Shown piece by piece: positions 55,444 through 64,000 of a stretch of DNA of 64,000 nt. The stretch comes from Paenibacillus sp. CF384 (lineage in GTDB: Bacteria > Bacillota > Bacilli > Paenibacillales > Paenibacillaceae), in NCBI RefSeq assembly GCF_900106745.1, contig NZ_FNNV01000012.1, forward strand, positions 1 through 64,000, given 5' to 3'. Each line of letters opens with the position of its first letter. The stretch's first letter is position 1. The notes below the pieces were generated by a model that was not told the DNA's origin, searched no databases, and saw only the letters and a list, made by a program, of their open reading frames with translations. A program made the translations under genes and the position numbers.

Positions 55444-56799
55444 TTATTTGTTAGCGTCAAATGCTGCTTGGTGCTCCTGAGCTACTGCTGCAGGGTCAAC
55501 CTTTTGAACGAACATGTTTTGGATGCTGCTAAGGTGAGCTTGTGCGATAGCCGGTTTCATTGTGTTATCGAACGCCAGGTCGCCGCCTTTAACGCCTTTG
55601 AACAGATCAAGTACGCTGATTGCAAGGTCGGAGTAGCCAGCTGCTTTGAAGTCGCCTTCGATGATTTGACCGCTGCCTACTGCGTTTTTCAGCTCGAACT
55701 GTTTCTTAGGCATGTTCAGCATGAAGTAGTTCAAGAAATCTTTTGTAGCTTGCAGATGTTTGCTGTTAGCCGAGATTGCGAATGCGGAACCCGGAGCAAG
55801 CATGAATTGGTCTGGATCGCCTTTGCCGCCTACAGTTGGGAATTTGAATGCGCCCACTTTGCCGCCAACGGAGGAAGCATCGATTGCGCCAGTTTCCCAA
55901 GTACCCATGATCATCATAGCTGCTTTACCTGTTTTGAATAGGTTACCGCCAGTGTTGTAGTCAACGGAAGTTGCGCCTTCGTTGAACGCTTTAGCTTGGA
56001 TCAGATCTTGCATTTTGGATACTGCGTCTACGAATGCAGGATCGTTAAATGTTTTCTTGCCGTCTTGTACGTCTTGCAGGAAGCCAGGGCCGCCGTTCGT
56101 GCGAAGCAATACGTTCATGAACAAGAACGAACCTGTCCAGGAATCCTTCTCACCGATTGCGATTGGCGTGATGTTTTTCGCTTTCAATTTCTTCACGTCA
56201 TCGATGAACTGCTCGTAAGTTGTAGGCACTTCAGTGATGCCTGCTTGTGCGAACAGATCTTTGTTGTAGTAAACAACTTCGATGTTGTTGCCGTCTGGCA
56301 ACGCGTATACGTTGTTGTCGAAGCTGTAGTAGTCAAGAAGACCTTTTTGGAATGTATCTTTCAGGCCGTTCTGATCCAGCATATCGTTCAGCGGAGCGAA
56401 GAGGCCAGCATCTACGAAAGGCTTCATTTGTGCGGAAGGGTTCACGATTGTGATGTCCGGCACTTCTTTGGAAGCGGCTTGTGTTTTAAGCTTCAGCTTC
56501 TGTTGGTCCGTGTTAAGCGTATCCAGCTCGATCGTTACGTTCGGGTGATCCTTCGTGTATTGATCTACGATGGAGTGAAGCATTTTGTACGAAGGCGTTT
56601 CAGGATCCGGGTAGATGTTCTGGAACGTGATCGTTACTTTCTCGTCGCTTGCGTTGCCGCCAGCGTTTGTACCGGCATTTGTACCTGTATTCGTATTATC
56701 TGCTGTGTTGTTGTCTTTGTTACCACATGCTGTTGCTCCAAGCAGCAATGCTGCTGCCGTCAACGCAACTGCAGTTGTTTTCATCGTTTTGCTTGCCAT
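55444..56799 (-). CDS. Extracellular sugar-binding lipoprotein of a CUT1 importer
   Basis: About 451 residues. Signal with lipobox GATAC (Cys about 25), an Asn/Thr/Gly tether, and a family 1 binding domain (ITFQNIYPDPETPSYKMLHSIVDQYTKDHPNV). ATG 56799 lies behind AGGGGG. First gene of the importer, followed by permeases and YesM/YesN. The ligand is unknown. Codon use is more A+T-rich and biased than that of its neighbours, as in highly expressed genes. Confidence 0.9.
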   Translation of the reverse strand: MASKTMKTTAVALTAAALLLGATACGNKDNNTADNTNTGTNAGTNAGGNASDEKVTITFQNIYPDPETPSYKMLHSIVDQYTKDHPNVTIELDTLNTDQQKLKLKTQAASKEVPDITIVNPSAQMKPFVDAGLFAPLNDMLDQNGLKDTFQKGLLDYYSFDNNVYALPDGNNIEVVYYNKDLFAQAGITEVPTTYEQFIDDVKKLKAKNITPIAIGEKDSWTGSFLFMNVLLRTNGGPGFLQDVQDGKKTFNDPAFVDAVSKMQDLIQAKAFNEGATSVDYNTGGNLFKTGKAAMMIMGTWETGAIDASSVGGKVGAFKFPTVGGKGDPDQFMLAPGSAFAISANSKHLQATKDFLNYFMLNMPKKQFELKNAVGSGQIIEGDFKAAGYSDLAISVLDLFKGVKGGDLAFDNTMKPAIAQAHLSSIQNMFVQKVDPAAVAQEHQAAFDANK

Positions 56800-56832
56800 G
56801 TTCTCTATTCCCCCTCGGGTTGATATACGCTT

Positions 56833-56861
56833 ATTATCATGCACAGAGCCATCAGCAACAA
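56833..56861 (-). promoter_or_regulatory. Promoter of the second sugar importer operon
   Basis: On the minus strand TTGTTG and GATAAT are spaced by 17 bases, 34 bases before the binding-protein start. Beyond it, 56862-57101 shows no gene. Confidence 0.65.
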
Positions 56862-57033
56862 TGCGCGAAATTAAGGAGTGAGGTTTGCTTTTTCAAGGTT
56901 ATGTGAAAAAACAGACTGCTTCTGAGGCGATATGAAGACGAGAAAACGCGGCTTTAGTCGGTGGATTCAAACAAATATGTAAAGGTTTACAAGCATTTGC
57001 CGGTGAGTTATGTATGGGGGGCGAGCGGTTTGC

Positions 57034-57081
57034 AACTTTCAAACCACTTTCGAGACCACTTTCGGGACTACTTTCAAAACT
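57034..57081. repeat. 12-bp tandem repeat
   Basis: Four units of the form ACTTTCRRRACC lie in the divergent region between the importer operon and the FAH-family gene. They could bind a regulator. Confidence 0.8.
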
Positions 57082-57101
57082 TAATGAAAGCACCTCTGTC
57101 G

Positions 57102-57110
57102 TGCTATGAT
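57102..57110 (+). promoter_or_regulatory. Extended -10 promoter of the FAH-family gene
   Basis: TGCTATGAT matches the extended -10 form (TG-N-TATNAT), 63 bases before the start. No good -35 is seen, as is common with this type. Confidence 0.5.
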
Positions 57111-57172
57111 GTTAGAAGCGTTAGAACTTTGATAAAACTCACTAACCGCCATTAGCGAAAGGACGTTTATCC

Positions 57173-57808
57173 ATGGAATCAATTCGTAATATTTATTGCG
57201 TCGGACGCAATTATGCGCTGCATGCCAAAGAGCTCGGCAACGATGTGCCGGAGGAGCCGATGATCTTCTCCAAGCCTACGCATGCGCTTCATCCCGCAGT
57301 AGGCAAGCTTGAACTGCCCAGCACCATCGGCGAAATCCATTATGAGCTGGAGGTTGTGGTGCGCATCGGAGCGAGTTATCGGCCGGGCATGAAGGCCGAA
57401 GAGCTGGTGGACGGCATTGCGCTCGGCATCGACCTGACGGCGCGCGATGTGCAATCGAAGCTGAAGGAGAAGCGCCATCCTTGGCTGCTGGCCAAAGGCT
57501 TCGTCGGCTCTGCGGTGCTGAGTCCGTTTGTGCCGTTCACAGGCGTGGAGGATTTCACGCAGTTAACGTTTAGCCTGCTTAAGAACGAGGAGACGGTGCA
57601 AGCCGGCTGTCCGCAGGACATGATCTTCCCGCTACAGCAGCTGATCGACTTCATCGGCACCAACATGGGCCTCGGCGCAGGCGATGTCATCTACACCGGC
57701 ACACCGGCAGGTGTCGGTCCGCTTGCGGATGGCGACATGCTTGAGATGAAGCTGATTGCCGGTGGCAAGGAAGAGACTTATGGTCCACTTTATGTGGACA
57801 TGATTTGA
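57173..57808 (+). CDS. Fumarylacetoacetate hydrolase-family protein
   Basis: 211 residues. Metal ligands E-x-E in [12 protein letters not shown] and Asp in IDLTARDVQ are present, with [12 protein letters not shown] near the start and [11 protein letters not shown] near the end. Single-domain members act as acylpyruvate hydrolases or oxaloacetate decarboxylases. AAAGGA lies nine bases before the ATG. Single gene with its own terminator. Confidence 0.9.
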   Translation: MESIRNIYCVGRNYALHAKELGNDVPEEPMIFSKPTHALHPAVGKLELPSTIGEIHYELEVVVRIGASYRPGMKAEELVDGIALGIDLTARDVQSKLKEKRHPWLLAKGFVGSAVLSPFVPFTGVEDFTQLTFSLLKNEETVQAGCPQDMIFPLQQLIDFIGTNMGLGAGDVIYTGTPAGVGPLADGDMLEMKLIAGGKEETYGPLYVDMI

Positions 57809-57815
57809 TTGATGG

Positions 57816-57845
57816 ACCGCCCCGGTTATGTGGGGCGGTTTTTTT
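57816..57845 (+). terminator. Terminator of the FAH-family gene
   Basis: ACCGCCCC/GGGGCGGT stem, eight-base loop and a run of seven T. It ends before the 51-bp repeat array begins. Confidence 0.95.
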
Positions 57846-57865
57846 GTTGTATGGGCTCTTTCTTG

Positions 57866-58920
57866 CGCTACATTCGCTGCTTTCGCCATCATGTAGACTT
57901 CCTGGTGGGCTTCTTTCGCTACATTCGCTGCTTTCGCCACCATGTAGACTTCCTGGTGGGCTTCTTTCGCTAAATTCACTGCTTCCGCCACCATGTAGAC
58001 TTCCTGGTGGGCTTCTTTCGCTACATTCGCTGCTTTCGCCACCATGTAGACTTCCTGATGGGCTTCTTTCGCTAAATTCGCTGCTTTCGCCACCATGTAG
58101 ACTTCCTGGTTGGCTTCTTTCGCTAAATTCACTGCTTCCGCCACCATGTAGACTTCCTGGTGGGCTTCTTTGCTCGCATCCCCCCACATTTCGGCGAATG
58201 TGTTGTCCTGGAGACTACTCTTGGCTCGCATCCCACACATTTCGGCGAATGTGTGGCCCTGGAGACTACTCTTGGCTATCATCCTCAGCTTTTCGTCGAA
58301 TGTGTTGTCCTGGAGACTACTCTTTGCTCGCATCCCACACATTTCCGCGAATGTGTAGCCCTAGAGACTACTCTTTGCTCGCACCCCCCTCATTTCGGCG
58401 AATGTGTAGCCCTGGAGACTACTCTTGGCTCATATCCCCACACATTTCGGCGAATGTGTGGTCCTGGAGACTACTCTTGGCTCACATCCCCCACATTTCG
58501 GCGAATGTGTTGCCCTGGAGACTACTCTTTGCTCGCATCCCCCCACATTTCGGCGAATGTGGGGTCCTGGAGACTACTCTTTGCTCATATCCCCCACATT
58601 TCGGCGAATGTGTAGCCATGAAGACTACTCTTTGCTCGCATCCCCCGCATTTCGGCGAATGTGTAGCCGTGGAGACTACTCTTTGCTCGCATCCTCCACA
58701 TTTCGGCGAATGTGTTGTCTTGGAGACTACTCTTTGCTCACATCCCCTGCTTTTCGGCGAATGTGTTGTCCTGGAGACTACTCTGTGCTCACATCCCCCA
58801 CATTTCGGCGAATGTGTTGTCCTGAAGACTACTCTGTGCTCACATCCCCCACATTTCGGCGAATGTGTTGTCCTGAAGACTACTCTTTGCTCACATCCCC
58901 CGCTTTTCGTCGAATGTGTT
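57866..58920. repeat. 51-bp tandem repeat array, about 21 units of two types
   Basis: Type 1: ATGTAG occurs at 57891, 57942, 57993, 58044, 58095 and 58146, exactly 51 apart. Each unit has CTACAT...ATGTAG arms or a variant. Type 2: fifteen units with core ACATTTCGGCGAATGT from 58186 to 58917, 51 or 52 apart. The step from the last type 1 to the first type 2 unit is 52, so the register continues. The two types still align (ATGT, TCCTGG, CTTTGCT, TTTCG). Units of 52 bases break any frame, so this is unlikely to code for protein. Confidence 0.93.
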
Positions 58921-58943
58921 GACCTAATCAGAGTTAGTTTGGA

Positions 58944-59136
58944 GCCGAGAGTCCGTTTCTGGAACTCTCGGCTTCTTTTCAGGGTGGTTTCGGCGCTGAG
59001 AGTTCAGTTTTCGCACTCTCAGCCAACTTTCGCAGGGGAGACAGGTTAGTTGAGGTGCTGAGAGTCCTTTTTGGGAACTCTCAGCTTCTTTTCGGAGTGG
59101 TTCTAGCGCTGAGCGTTCAATTTCCGCACTCTCAGC
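58944..59136. repeat. Four-palindrome intergenic element E, different arms (51/62/51)
   Basis: Units start at 58944, 58995, 59057 and 59108, each GCTGAGAGT-N11-ACTCTCAGC or a near variant. Unit 1 has the paired change GCCGAGAGT/ACTCTCGGC. Units 1 and 3 are followed by TTCTTTTC, and units 2 and 4 by CAACTTTCGC or CATCTTTCGC, so the element is two copies of a 113-bp two-hairpin block. It directly follows the 51-bp array. Confidence 0.9.
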
Positions 59137-59167
59137 CATCTTTCGCGGAGGCGCGCCAGCAAACAAC

Positions 59168-59200
59168 AAAGGACAGCTCCAAAATCTGGAGCTGTCCTTT
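59168..59200 (-). terminator. Terminator of the small lipoprotein gene
   Basis: 13-bp arms AAAGGACAGCTCC/GGAGCTGTCCTTT with a seven-base loop, just past the stop on the minus strand. Confidence 0.85.
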
Positions 59201-59203
59201 CCC

Positions 59204-59692
59204 TTACTCATACATCGCAAGTGCCGACACCGAGATTGCTGCGATTCGGTCGTCCTTTAACTCGAACTCCAGCGCCAGTCGCTTCTCTTTGTCGATGTAG
59301 CCAATTGCATTTCCACGCGTATAGTAACTTTCCCCGTACAGCTTCTGTGCGCTCTCCCGGGTATCACCCAGCTTCACGCCCTTCGCCGTAGCGACCTTAG
59401 GGCTGAGCGAGTAGGCCAGTACGATATTACTGAGCGAGGTGTACTGATATTCCTCGTACATGAATAGAAAAGTTCTGCCGTTATTAAGCGTACGCTGCGG
59501 CTTGCCTAACTTGGTCACGAGCTCCTGCTCGGTAAGGCCCAGCTCCACCTTATCCCCGCTTTTCTCCGCACTCAAGTCCGTGGAGTCGACTTGGTCGATG
59601 AACGTTAACGGCGTTTCACTCTTGCCGCCGCAAGCCGTAAGCAATACAGCTAAGCCACTTATTAAAATTATGAATTGCATGATGCGTTTCAC
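59204..59692 (-). CDS. Hypothetical lipoprotein, 162 residues
   Basis: A signal with lipobox LLTAC (Cys 21) is followed by two similar segments: LGLTEQELVTKLGKPQRT (about 51-68) and VKLGDTRESAQKLYGESYY (about 106-124). This L-x-x-x-x-x-V-x-x-x-L-G-x-P pattern recalls the SmpA/OmlA-like fold used in small envelope lipoproteins. Gene-specific function unknown. Single gene with its own terminator. Confidence 0.72.
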   Translation of the reverse strand: MKRIMQFIILISGLAVLLTACGGKSETPLTFIDQVDSTDLSAEKSGDKVELGLTEQELVTKLGKPQRTLNNGRTFLFMYEEYQYTSLSNIVLAYSLSPKVATAKGVKLGDTRESAQKLYGESYYTRGNAIGYIDKEKRLALEFELKDDRIAAISVSALAMYE

Positions 59693-59858
59693 TGCAAACC
59701 TTCACTCCCTCTTACACTTAAACGGCGCGATTGACGACTTCCGGCTTTCACTACCGTGTTTCCAATCTCCAGCATTCAGCGTTTCAAATTCCAGCGCCAT
59801 TCCAGCCATTCAGGTTTCTGCGTCCTGACTTCTCTGCACTCCGACTTCCACCTGCAGC

Positions 59859-62800
59859 TTACAACATCCCACGAAGCCTGTCCGCAAGCACCTGCATCAT
59901 GCTGCGCAATACGCCAATGTTCTGGAAGCACAGCGTGAACACTTGGTCGCGGTGCAATTGAAGCAGAACGGTCGGACTCGCTGCCGTGCAATCTGCAGAA
60001 CGAAGTCCGCTGTCGATGACGGCCATTTCACCGAAGCATTCGCCTTCCCCTAGCGTCGCGAAAGTTTGGCTGCCCTTATGTACACGTACGCTTCCCTCTA
60101 TAATACCGTACAACGTATCGCCGTAATCATCAACCCGGCAGATCGATTCTCCCGCCCCGTACTCCACTTCCTCAACAAGCTGCGCGAGAGCGATGACATC
60201 TTCCTGCGATAAACGGGCAAACAGATCAATCTTTTGCAGAATAAGTACCCGCCGCAAAATAATATCATTCGCCATGCCGTGCCCCTCTTGCGAGGACTCC
60301 GTGACTGCCCCTCCTGCATCCAGCGCCGAAGCCGCTGCAACTTCCGCCTGCTGCTCACTAGCCTGTGCCGAACTTACCGATGATTGCTGCGCCAGCTTCG
60401 AGCGCAGACGCCTCGAGAGCAGCTTCATCATTTCAAGCGCAATGCCCGTACGGTCAAAGATCACATCATAGAAGCCAGACGAATCGAGCCGCCATAATAC
60501 AAGATCCTCTTCAGCCATAACCGTAGCCGTGCGCAATCGGCGCGTCAATATAGCGGTCTGTCCGAAGCACTCTCCGGCCTTGCGTTCATTGAGCTTCTCA
60601 GCTCCACGATAAATGCCGGTTCGCCCGCTTTGAATGAGATAGAGCGCATCTCCGGGATCATTCACCTGAAACACGGTAGCCCCTTTCGAATAGGACACCC
60701 GCTCCATGCGCATCGCAATCATCGACAGCTCCCGTGCCGACAAGCCATCGAACAAGGAGACCTTCTTCAACATTGCAATCCGTTCCATCTGCTCGCTCAG
60801 CCAGGTCTCATCTACGGAATGCCGGCCAGGTACCGACGCTTCCACCTTGCTCCGTGAAGCAAACTGAATGACTTGGCAGAGCCACTCATCGCCCTGATCA
60901 TTCATCCAGTCTAATTCAAGCGCCGCTTCGTTCTTCATGACATTCGCCGTCACGGTGCGGGAAGCCGACATCAGCTTCGCCAGCTCCATGCGCAGATTCC
61001 CCTGCACCAGCTGGTCAATAATTTCCGCCGCATTCGCTTGTTGGCGTGCCGCGCCTTCAGTCCAGTTCACGTACACCGCTTGAATGGTTTTGGCTTCATA
61101 GATAAAACCCAGCAGCAAGAAGATCCGCTTAATCATCGCAGAACGAACCTGCTCGACCGCTTCTGCCACTTCCTCATAACCTTCAACTGCAAGGAGATCC
61201 CCTTGGTACGACGTAAACCGTCCGTATAGCTCCAGCTCGAGCAAAATATTCGCCTCGAACCCCTTGGCATCCACCTGCTGGATGCCTTTATGCATCCGGG
61301 TCATCGCTTCCAGCAGCTTATCTCGCATTTCGAAATTCGCAGGTTCATATCGCTGGAACAACAAATCGAAAGCCTGCTGCCCACCGATTCGTTCAAACAC
61401 TTTTGGCAAATGCAAGGTTACCGATTCCACATCAAAGTAGGCTGCGAGCAGCTTGAGAATCTCCCGCTCATCATAGGCAGCCAGCGTTTCAACAGCGGCT
61501 TCCCTTGTCTCGTTATGCTGCAGCATTGGCACGATATGCGGCACAAGCTCCGGCACCTGCAGCACAGCAGCAGATTGAACAGCGAATTTACGAACCTGTG
61601 GCGCCTCATCCCGAAGCAGCGGAATTAGCGGTTTGTAGAACTCCCGTATGCCGATTTGACCGAATAGAATGGCCATTGAAGTACGCTCATCCTCACGAGA
61701 GCTCTCCATGAGTTCCTTCAACGTGCCCACGGCGCGGAACATTCCCTCGATGCCGTAATATTTGATCAAACCCGCTATGGCCGCCGACTTCACATCCATA
61801 TCCTCTTCACCAAGCCGCGACGTAATGTCATCCAAATGCTCATCCTTCGCATAAGCCGCCAAAGCAAGAATGGCAGCAGCCCGAACTCCGCTATGTCCTT
61901 CCCTAATGAGCGCCAGCAGCACTTCTTCTTGCCCTGCCGGCTGATTACGTTCCATGTAACGCAGCGCCTCTACGCAAACCTCTTGCGAAGGATGACGAAT
62001 CAATCCTTCCATGTGCGGCATAAGGTCAAAGCCATCAATATCCTGCAAAATCTTCAGCGCATACAGCACCTGCACCTTATCGGGCTGCACCAGTGTATCC
62101 GTCAGCACCCGCAAGCTGGCAGGGTCCATCAGATCGAGCTGACCTTCATGCAGGTCATGTCCCCTGGTCTTCAAAGTAGACAGAAGCGCTTCCAGGTAAG
62201 CCCCTTTCACCTTCACAGCCGCTACGATACAGACGCACAGCAGCGTCAAAATCACATAGCTAAACTGCTGCGTCGTGAGCAGTTGAGAGAGCAGGATCAA
62301 GCTTACAGCGGCGATTCCTTTGGCACCGTTGCGAACGACGCCGTCAAGGAAGCTCTTCGCCGAATTTCGCCACTCCGGCGGAATCGGGAACATGACGAGC
62401 TGGCTGACCGATGAATAAATCGTATCGCCAAGCACCTTGTCGCTCCCTTTTACGATCACAACCATCGCCAGCACTGGCATCATCAATACGCCGAGACTTC
62501 CAGTGAACAGGGCAATCGGGAATACCAAGATCGCAGTCATGACACCGAACCTTGTCAGCAGCTTACCTGCGATGAAGAGCTGAATAAACAACGCCAGCAA
62601 GCCGGAGAATCCATAGAAACTTCCCATAAATCCGGCCAATGCCTCATCCTGAAGCGTACCGCGCAAAATAACCTTAAACTGATAGTCGATGAGCGTCAGG
62701 GTAATCACGAGCGCCGCCGACATGATTGCAATATATTTGAGATGGGGGACATTGCGGAATAAGCCGCCACTTTCCTTCTTCTTCGCACCACTGCCGCCAG

Positions 62801-63461
62801 CCTGTTTGCGTTGAGGCTTAACGGAGGTGAACAGATCTGACCCTTTCCCTGCGAGCTTCAATAACCGAATAACCGCTACAAGCGCAAGCAGCTGAAGTGC
62901 GGCATAGAAGCAAATGAGGTTCGCCGTCCCCACCAAAGGAACGATAAGCTTCAAACCAAAACCGCTTATAATACCGCCCATAAGACCGCCGCTGCCGACA
63001 AGTCCGATCGTCCGCTTGACCTTGCGCTGATCCAGAATGGACGCTGCAAACTGCCAGAAACAGACGATCATCAGGAAATTGAACACATCATAACCAACGT
63101 AGATAACCGGATATACCCAGCTGAAATCCATGCCCACGCCAAGCCGCGAAATCAACACCAGCACAGAAATTAGCGGAATGAGCAGCTTCAGCAAATGATC
63201 CATCCGAAACCGCGGACTGAATCGTTGGAACAGGAGTCCGATTAATAGAAGCGCCGCCGACTGCGGCACATACATAAAGGAAAGCTGCGAGGCGCCGAAA
63301 CGGGACAGAAACAGCGCATCCGCCGCCGTTCTGCCAACCGTCGAAGCCGATGAAACCGCAAACAAATAAATAAAGAGGAAAAGCACCTTCGTATACTCTT
63401 CCTTGTCTTCGCCGAATTTGCGTAAGGTTTGCCCGAACGCGTTACCCGAAATTAATTTCAT
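59859..63461 (-). CDS. ADP/ATP-carrier-like membrane protein with HEAT repeats and two cyclic-nucleotide-binding domains
   Basis: 1200 residues in three parts. Residues about 25-430 hold some twelve membrane segments related to the NTT/MFS nucleotide carriers. About 440-640 is a helical HEAT-like region (VRAAAILALAAYAKDEH, VKSAAIAGLIKYYGIEG, VRKFAVQSAAVLQV). Two cyclic-nucleotide-binding-like domains follow: about 905-1025 with GECFGQTAILTRRLRTATV, and about 1080-1200 with GECFGEMAVIDSGLRSADC. The phosphate-cassette Arg of the usual P-R-x-A is present as L-R-x-A. It is not known whether cAMP or another ligand is bound, or whether ATP is moved. Single gene. Confidence 0.85.
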   Translation of the reverse strand: MKLISGNAFGQTLRKFGEDKEEYTKVLFLFIYLFAVSSASTVGRTAADALFLSRFGASQLSFMYVPQSAALLLIGLLFQRFSPRFRMDHLLKLLIPLISVLVLISRLGVGMDFSWVYPVIYVGYDVFNFLMIVCFWQFAASILDQRKVKRTIGLVGSGGLMGGIISGFGLKLIVPLVGTANLICFYAALQLLALVAVIRLLKLAGKGSDLFTSVKPQRKQAGGSGAKKKESGGLFRNVPHLKYIAIMSAALVITLTLIDYQFKVILRGTLQDEALAGFMGSFYGFSGLLALFIQLFIAGKLLTRFGVMTAILVFPIALFTGSLGVLMMPVLAMVVIVKGSDKVLGDTIYSSVSQLVMFPIPPEWRNSAKSFLDGVVRNGAKGIAAVSLILLSQLLTTQQFSYVILTLLCVCIVAAVKVKGAYLEALLSTLKTRGHDLHEGQLDLMDPASLRVLTDTLVQPDKVQVLYALKILQDIDGFDLMPHMEGLIRHPSQEVCVEALRYMERNQPAGQEEVLLALIREGHSGVRAAAILALAAYAKDEHLDDITSRLGEEDMDVKSAAIAGLIKYYGIEGMFRAVGTLKELMESSREDERTSMAILFGQIGIREFYKPLIPLLRDEAPQVRKFAVQSAAVLQVPELVPHIVPMLQHNETREAAVETLAAYDEREILKLLAAYFDVESVTLHLPKVFERIGGQQAFDLLFQRYEPANFEMRDKLLEAMTRMHKGIQQVDAKGFEANILLELELYGRFTSYQGDLLAVEGYEEVAEAVEQVRSAMIKRIFLLLGFIYEAKTIQAVYVNWTEGAARQQANAAEIIDQLVQGNLRMELAKLMSASRTVTANVMKNEAALELDWMNDQGDEWLCQVIQFASRSKVEASVPGRHSVDETWLSEQMERIAMLKKVSLFDGLSARELSMIAMRMERVSYSKGATVFQVNDPGDALYLIQSGRTGIYRGAEKLNERKAGECFGQTAILTRRLRTATVMAEEDLVLWRLDSSGFYDVIFDRTGIALEMMKLLSRRLRSKLAQQSSVSSAQASEQQAEVAAASALDAGGAVTESSQEGHGMANDIILRRVLILQKIDLFARLSQEDVIALAQLVEEVEYGAGESICRVDDYGDTLYGIIEGSVRVHKGSQTFATLGEGECFGEMAVIDSGLRSADCTAASPTVLLQLHRDQVFTLCFQNIGVLRSMMQVLADRLRGML

Positions 63462-63601
63462 AAACGGCCTCTCCTACCCGAACATGTTTAGTGACATCTA
63501 TTAGTAATTTTCGACAGCACAGAGCCAATATCCTCCAAAAGTCACAATCATTATTCAGGAAAAAAGTCCCATTCAGATAAAAGTAGGGAACAACACAAAA
63601 A

Positions 63602-63631
63602 GAGCACAAACCTCATCGGGCCTGTGCTCTC
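63602..63631 (-). terminator. Terminator of the small gene at the right end
   Basis: AGAGCACA/TGTGCTCT-type arms with an inner GGCCCG, followed by TTTTTGTG on the minus strand. Confidence 0.75.
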
Positions 63632-63649
63632 CTTACTCTCCGCAGTCGC

Positions 63650-63808
63650 TTACTTCCCGCCTGCTGCCGCTCCGTTATCTGCATCCTCGCCGGTAGTTTG
63701 ATAGGCAATCAACACGATATTGCTGGCTGTTTGCTTACGCAAATCCGATTCGAATTGCTGCAGCCGCGCCAATAGCTGTCCGTCTAGTTGAGCTGGTTTA
63801 TAATTCAC
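63650..63808 (-). CDS. Small hypothetical protein, 52 residues
   Basis: GTG 63808 with GGAGG seven bases upstream begins MNYKPAQLDGQLLARLQQFESD; the frame is open to 63859 but that start has no site. The product is a short amphipathic helix (about 6-25), a strand-like NIVLIAYQ and an Asp/Ala/Gly tail. Not a recognised family. It has its own terminator. Confidence 0.65.
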   Translation of the reverse strand: MNYKPAQLDGQLLARLQQFESDLRKQTASNIVLIAYQTTGEDADNGAAAGGK

Positions 63809-63889
63809 GAGAGTCCCTCCATTGCTAGATTTCAGGTTTACTCTCATTGTTAACTGCAATAGCCCTGCTTATGCGTTGCTCGGACAGAT

Positions 63890-64000
63890 TTATGGCAAAT
63901 CGATGAGCATAAATTGCCCGCCATTCTTACTGGCAATAACGAGCTCCTCCAGATCGGTAATGCGCGCGGAATCACTTCGGCTCAACTGATGCTCGCCGTT
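63890..64000 (-). CDS. C-terminal end of an unknown gene (partial)
   Basis: An open minus frame enters from the right edge and stops at 63890. The 36 visible residues end ITDLEELVIASKNGGQFMLIDLP. Composition and the lack of other stops suggest a real gene end, but no family can be named from this piece. Confidence 0.5.
   Translation of the reverse strand, partial: NGEHQLSRSDSARITDLEELVIASKNGGQFMLIDLP

Noticed and set aside
57805-59049. Long plus-strand frame (414 codons) and a minus-strand frame (57632-58342) through the 51-bp array
   Set aside because: The 52-bp units shift the frame, so the same DNA unit is read in three different frames in turn; the plus frame also runs through the FAH terminator and element E. 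No ribosome binding site fits.

Overview
The window looks like chromosome from a Paenibacillus-type member of the Bacillales. The signs are strong GGAGG ribosome binding sites with several GTG and TTG starts, lipoprotein sugar-binding proteins with CUT1-type permeases that lack their own ATPase, two YesM/YesN two-component systems beside such transporters, a YdaO-type c-di-AMP riboswitch and a Bacillus-style Fur box. No rRNA, tRNA, phage, integrase, transposase or CRISPR array was seen.

Layout. Bases 192-6681 (minus) form an exopolysaccharide operon: mannose-1-phosphate guanylyltransferase, a processive glycosyltransferase with an N-terminal MshEN-type c-di-GMP sensor, an ArnT-like membrane glycosyltransferase, a DPM1-like glycosyltransferase and a GtrA flippase-like protein. 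A secreted beta-propeller protein, an epimerase-like protein, a ComFB protein and a 56-residue protein follow. Bases 10305-16879 (plus) are a LacI-controlled unit (regulator, binding protein, two permeases, GH127 beta-L-arabinofuranosidase) with the same operator core at two promoters. Bases 17314-19167 hold three small minus-strand genes. Bases 19627-26752 hold an Lpl-type importer with its YesM/YesN pair. Bases 27034-32196 are ordinary metabolic genes. Bases 32876-36652 encode a heterodimeric ABC exporter with one degenerate ATP site. Then come an EamA permease, an alkyltransferase-like protein, an M29 aminopeptidase, a polar amino acid ABC importer, and a tandem KdpD-like protein under a c-di-AMP riboswitch. 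Bases 44956-50271 hold DUF445, a sugar kinase/GH4 operon with paired palindromic operators and a Fur-controlled ferredoxin-NADP reductase. Bases 50596-56799 (minus) are another sugar importer with YesM/YesN. The right end has an FAH-family enzyme, a lipoprotein and a 1200-residue ADP/ATP-carrier-like protein with HEAT and cyclic-nucleotide-binding domains.

The most unusual content is intergenic. Five loci (17047-17233, 19291-19477, 32369-32555, 50307-50492, 58944-59136) each carry exactly four palindromes, with starts spaced 51, 62 (61 in one) and 51 bp. Four use AATGTTGC-N7-GCAACATT arms. The fifth uses unrelated GCTGAGAGT-N11-ACTCTCAGC arms with the same geometry. Immediately beside the fifth lies an array of about 21 units of 51 bp, each with its own inverted repeat, whose sequence type switches after unit six without losing register. 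All these loci lie 3' of at least one gene and none is in a divergent promoter region. I do not recognise this family. It is the best candidate here for an undescribed system.

Limits: all calls come from reading the sequence. Family names rest on motifs, and no searches or folding programs were run.
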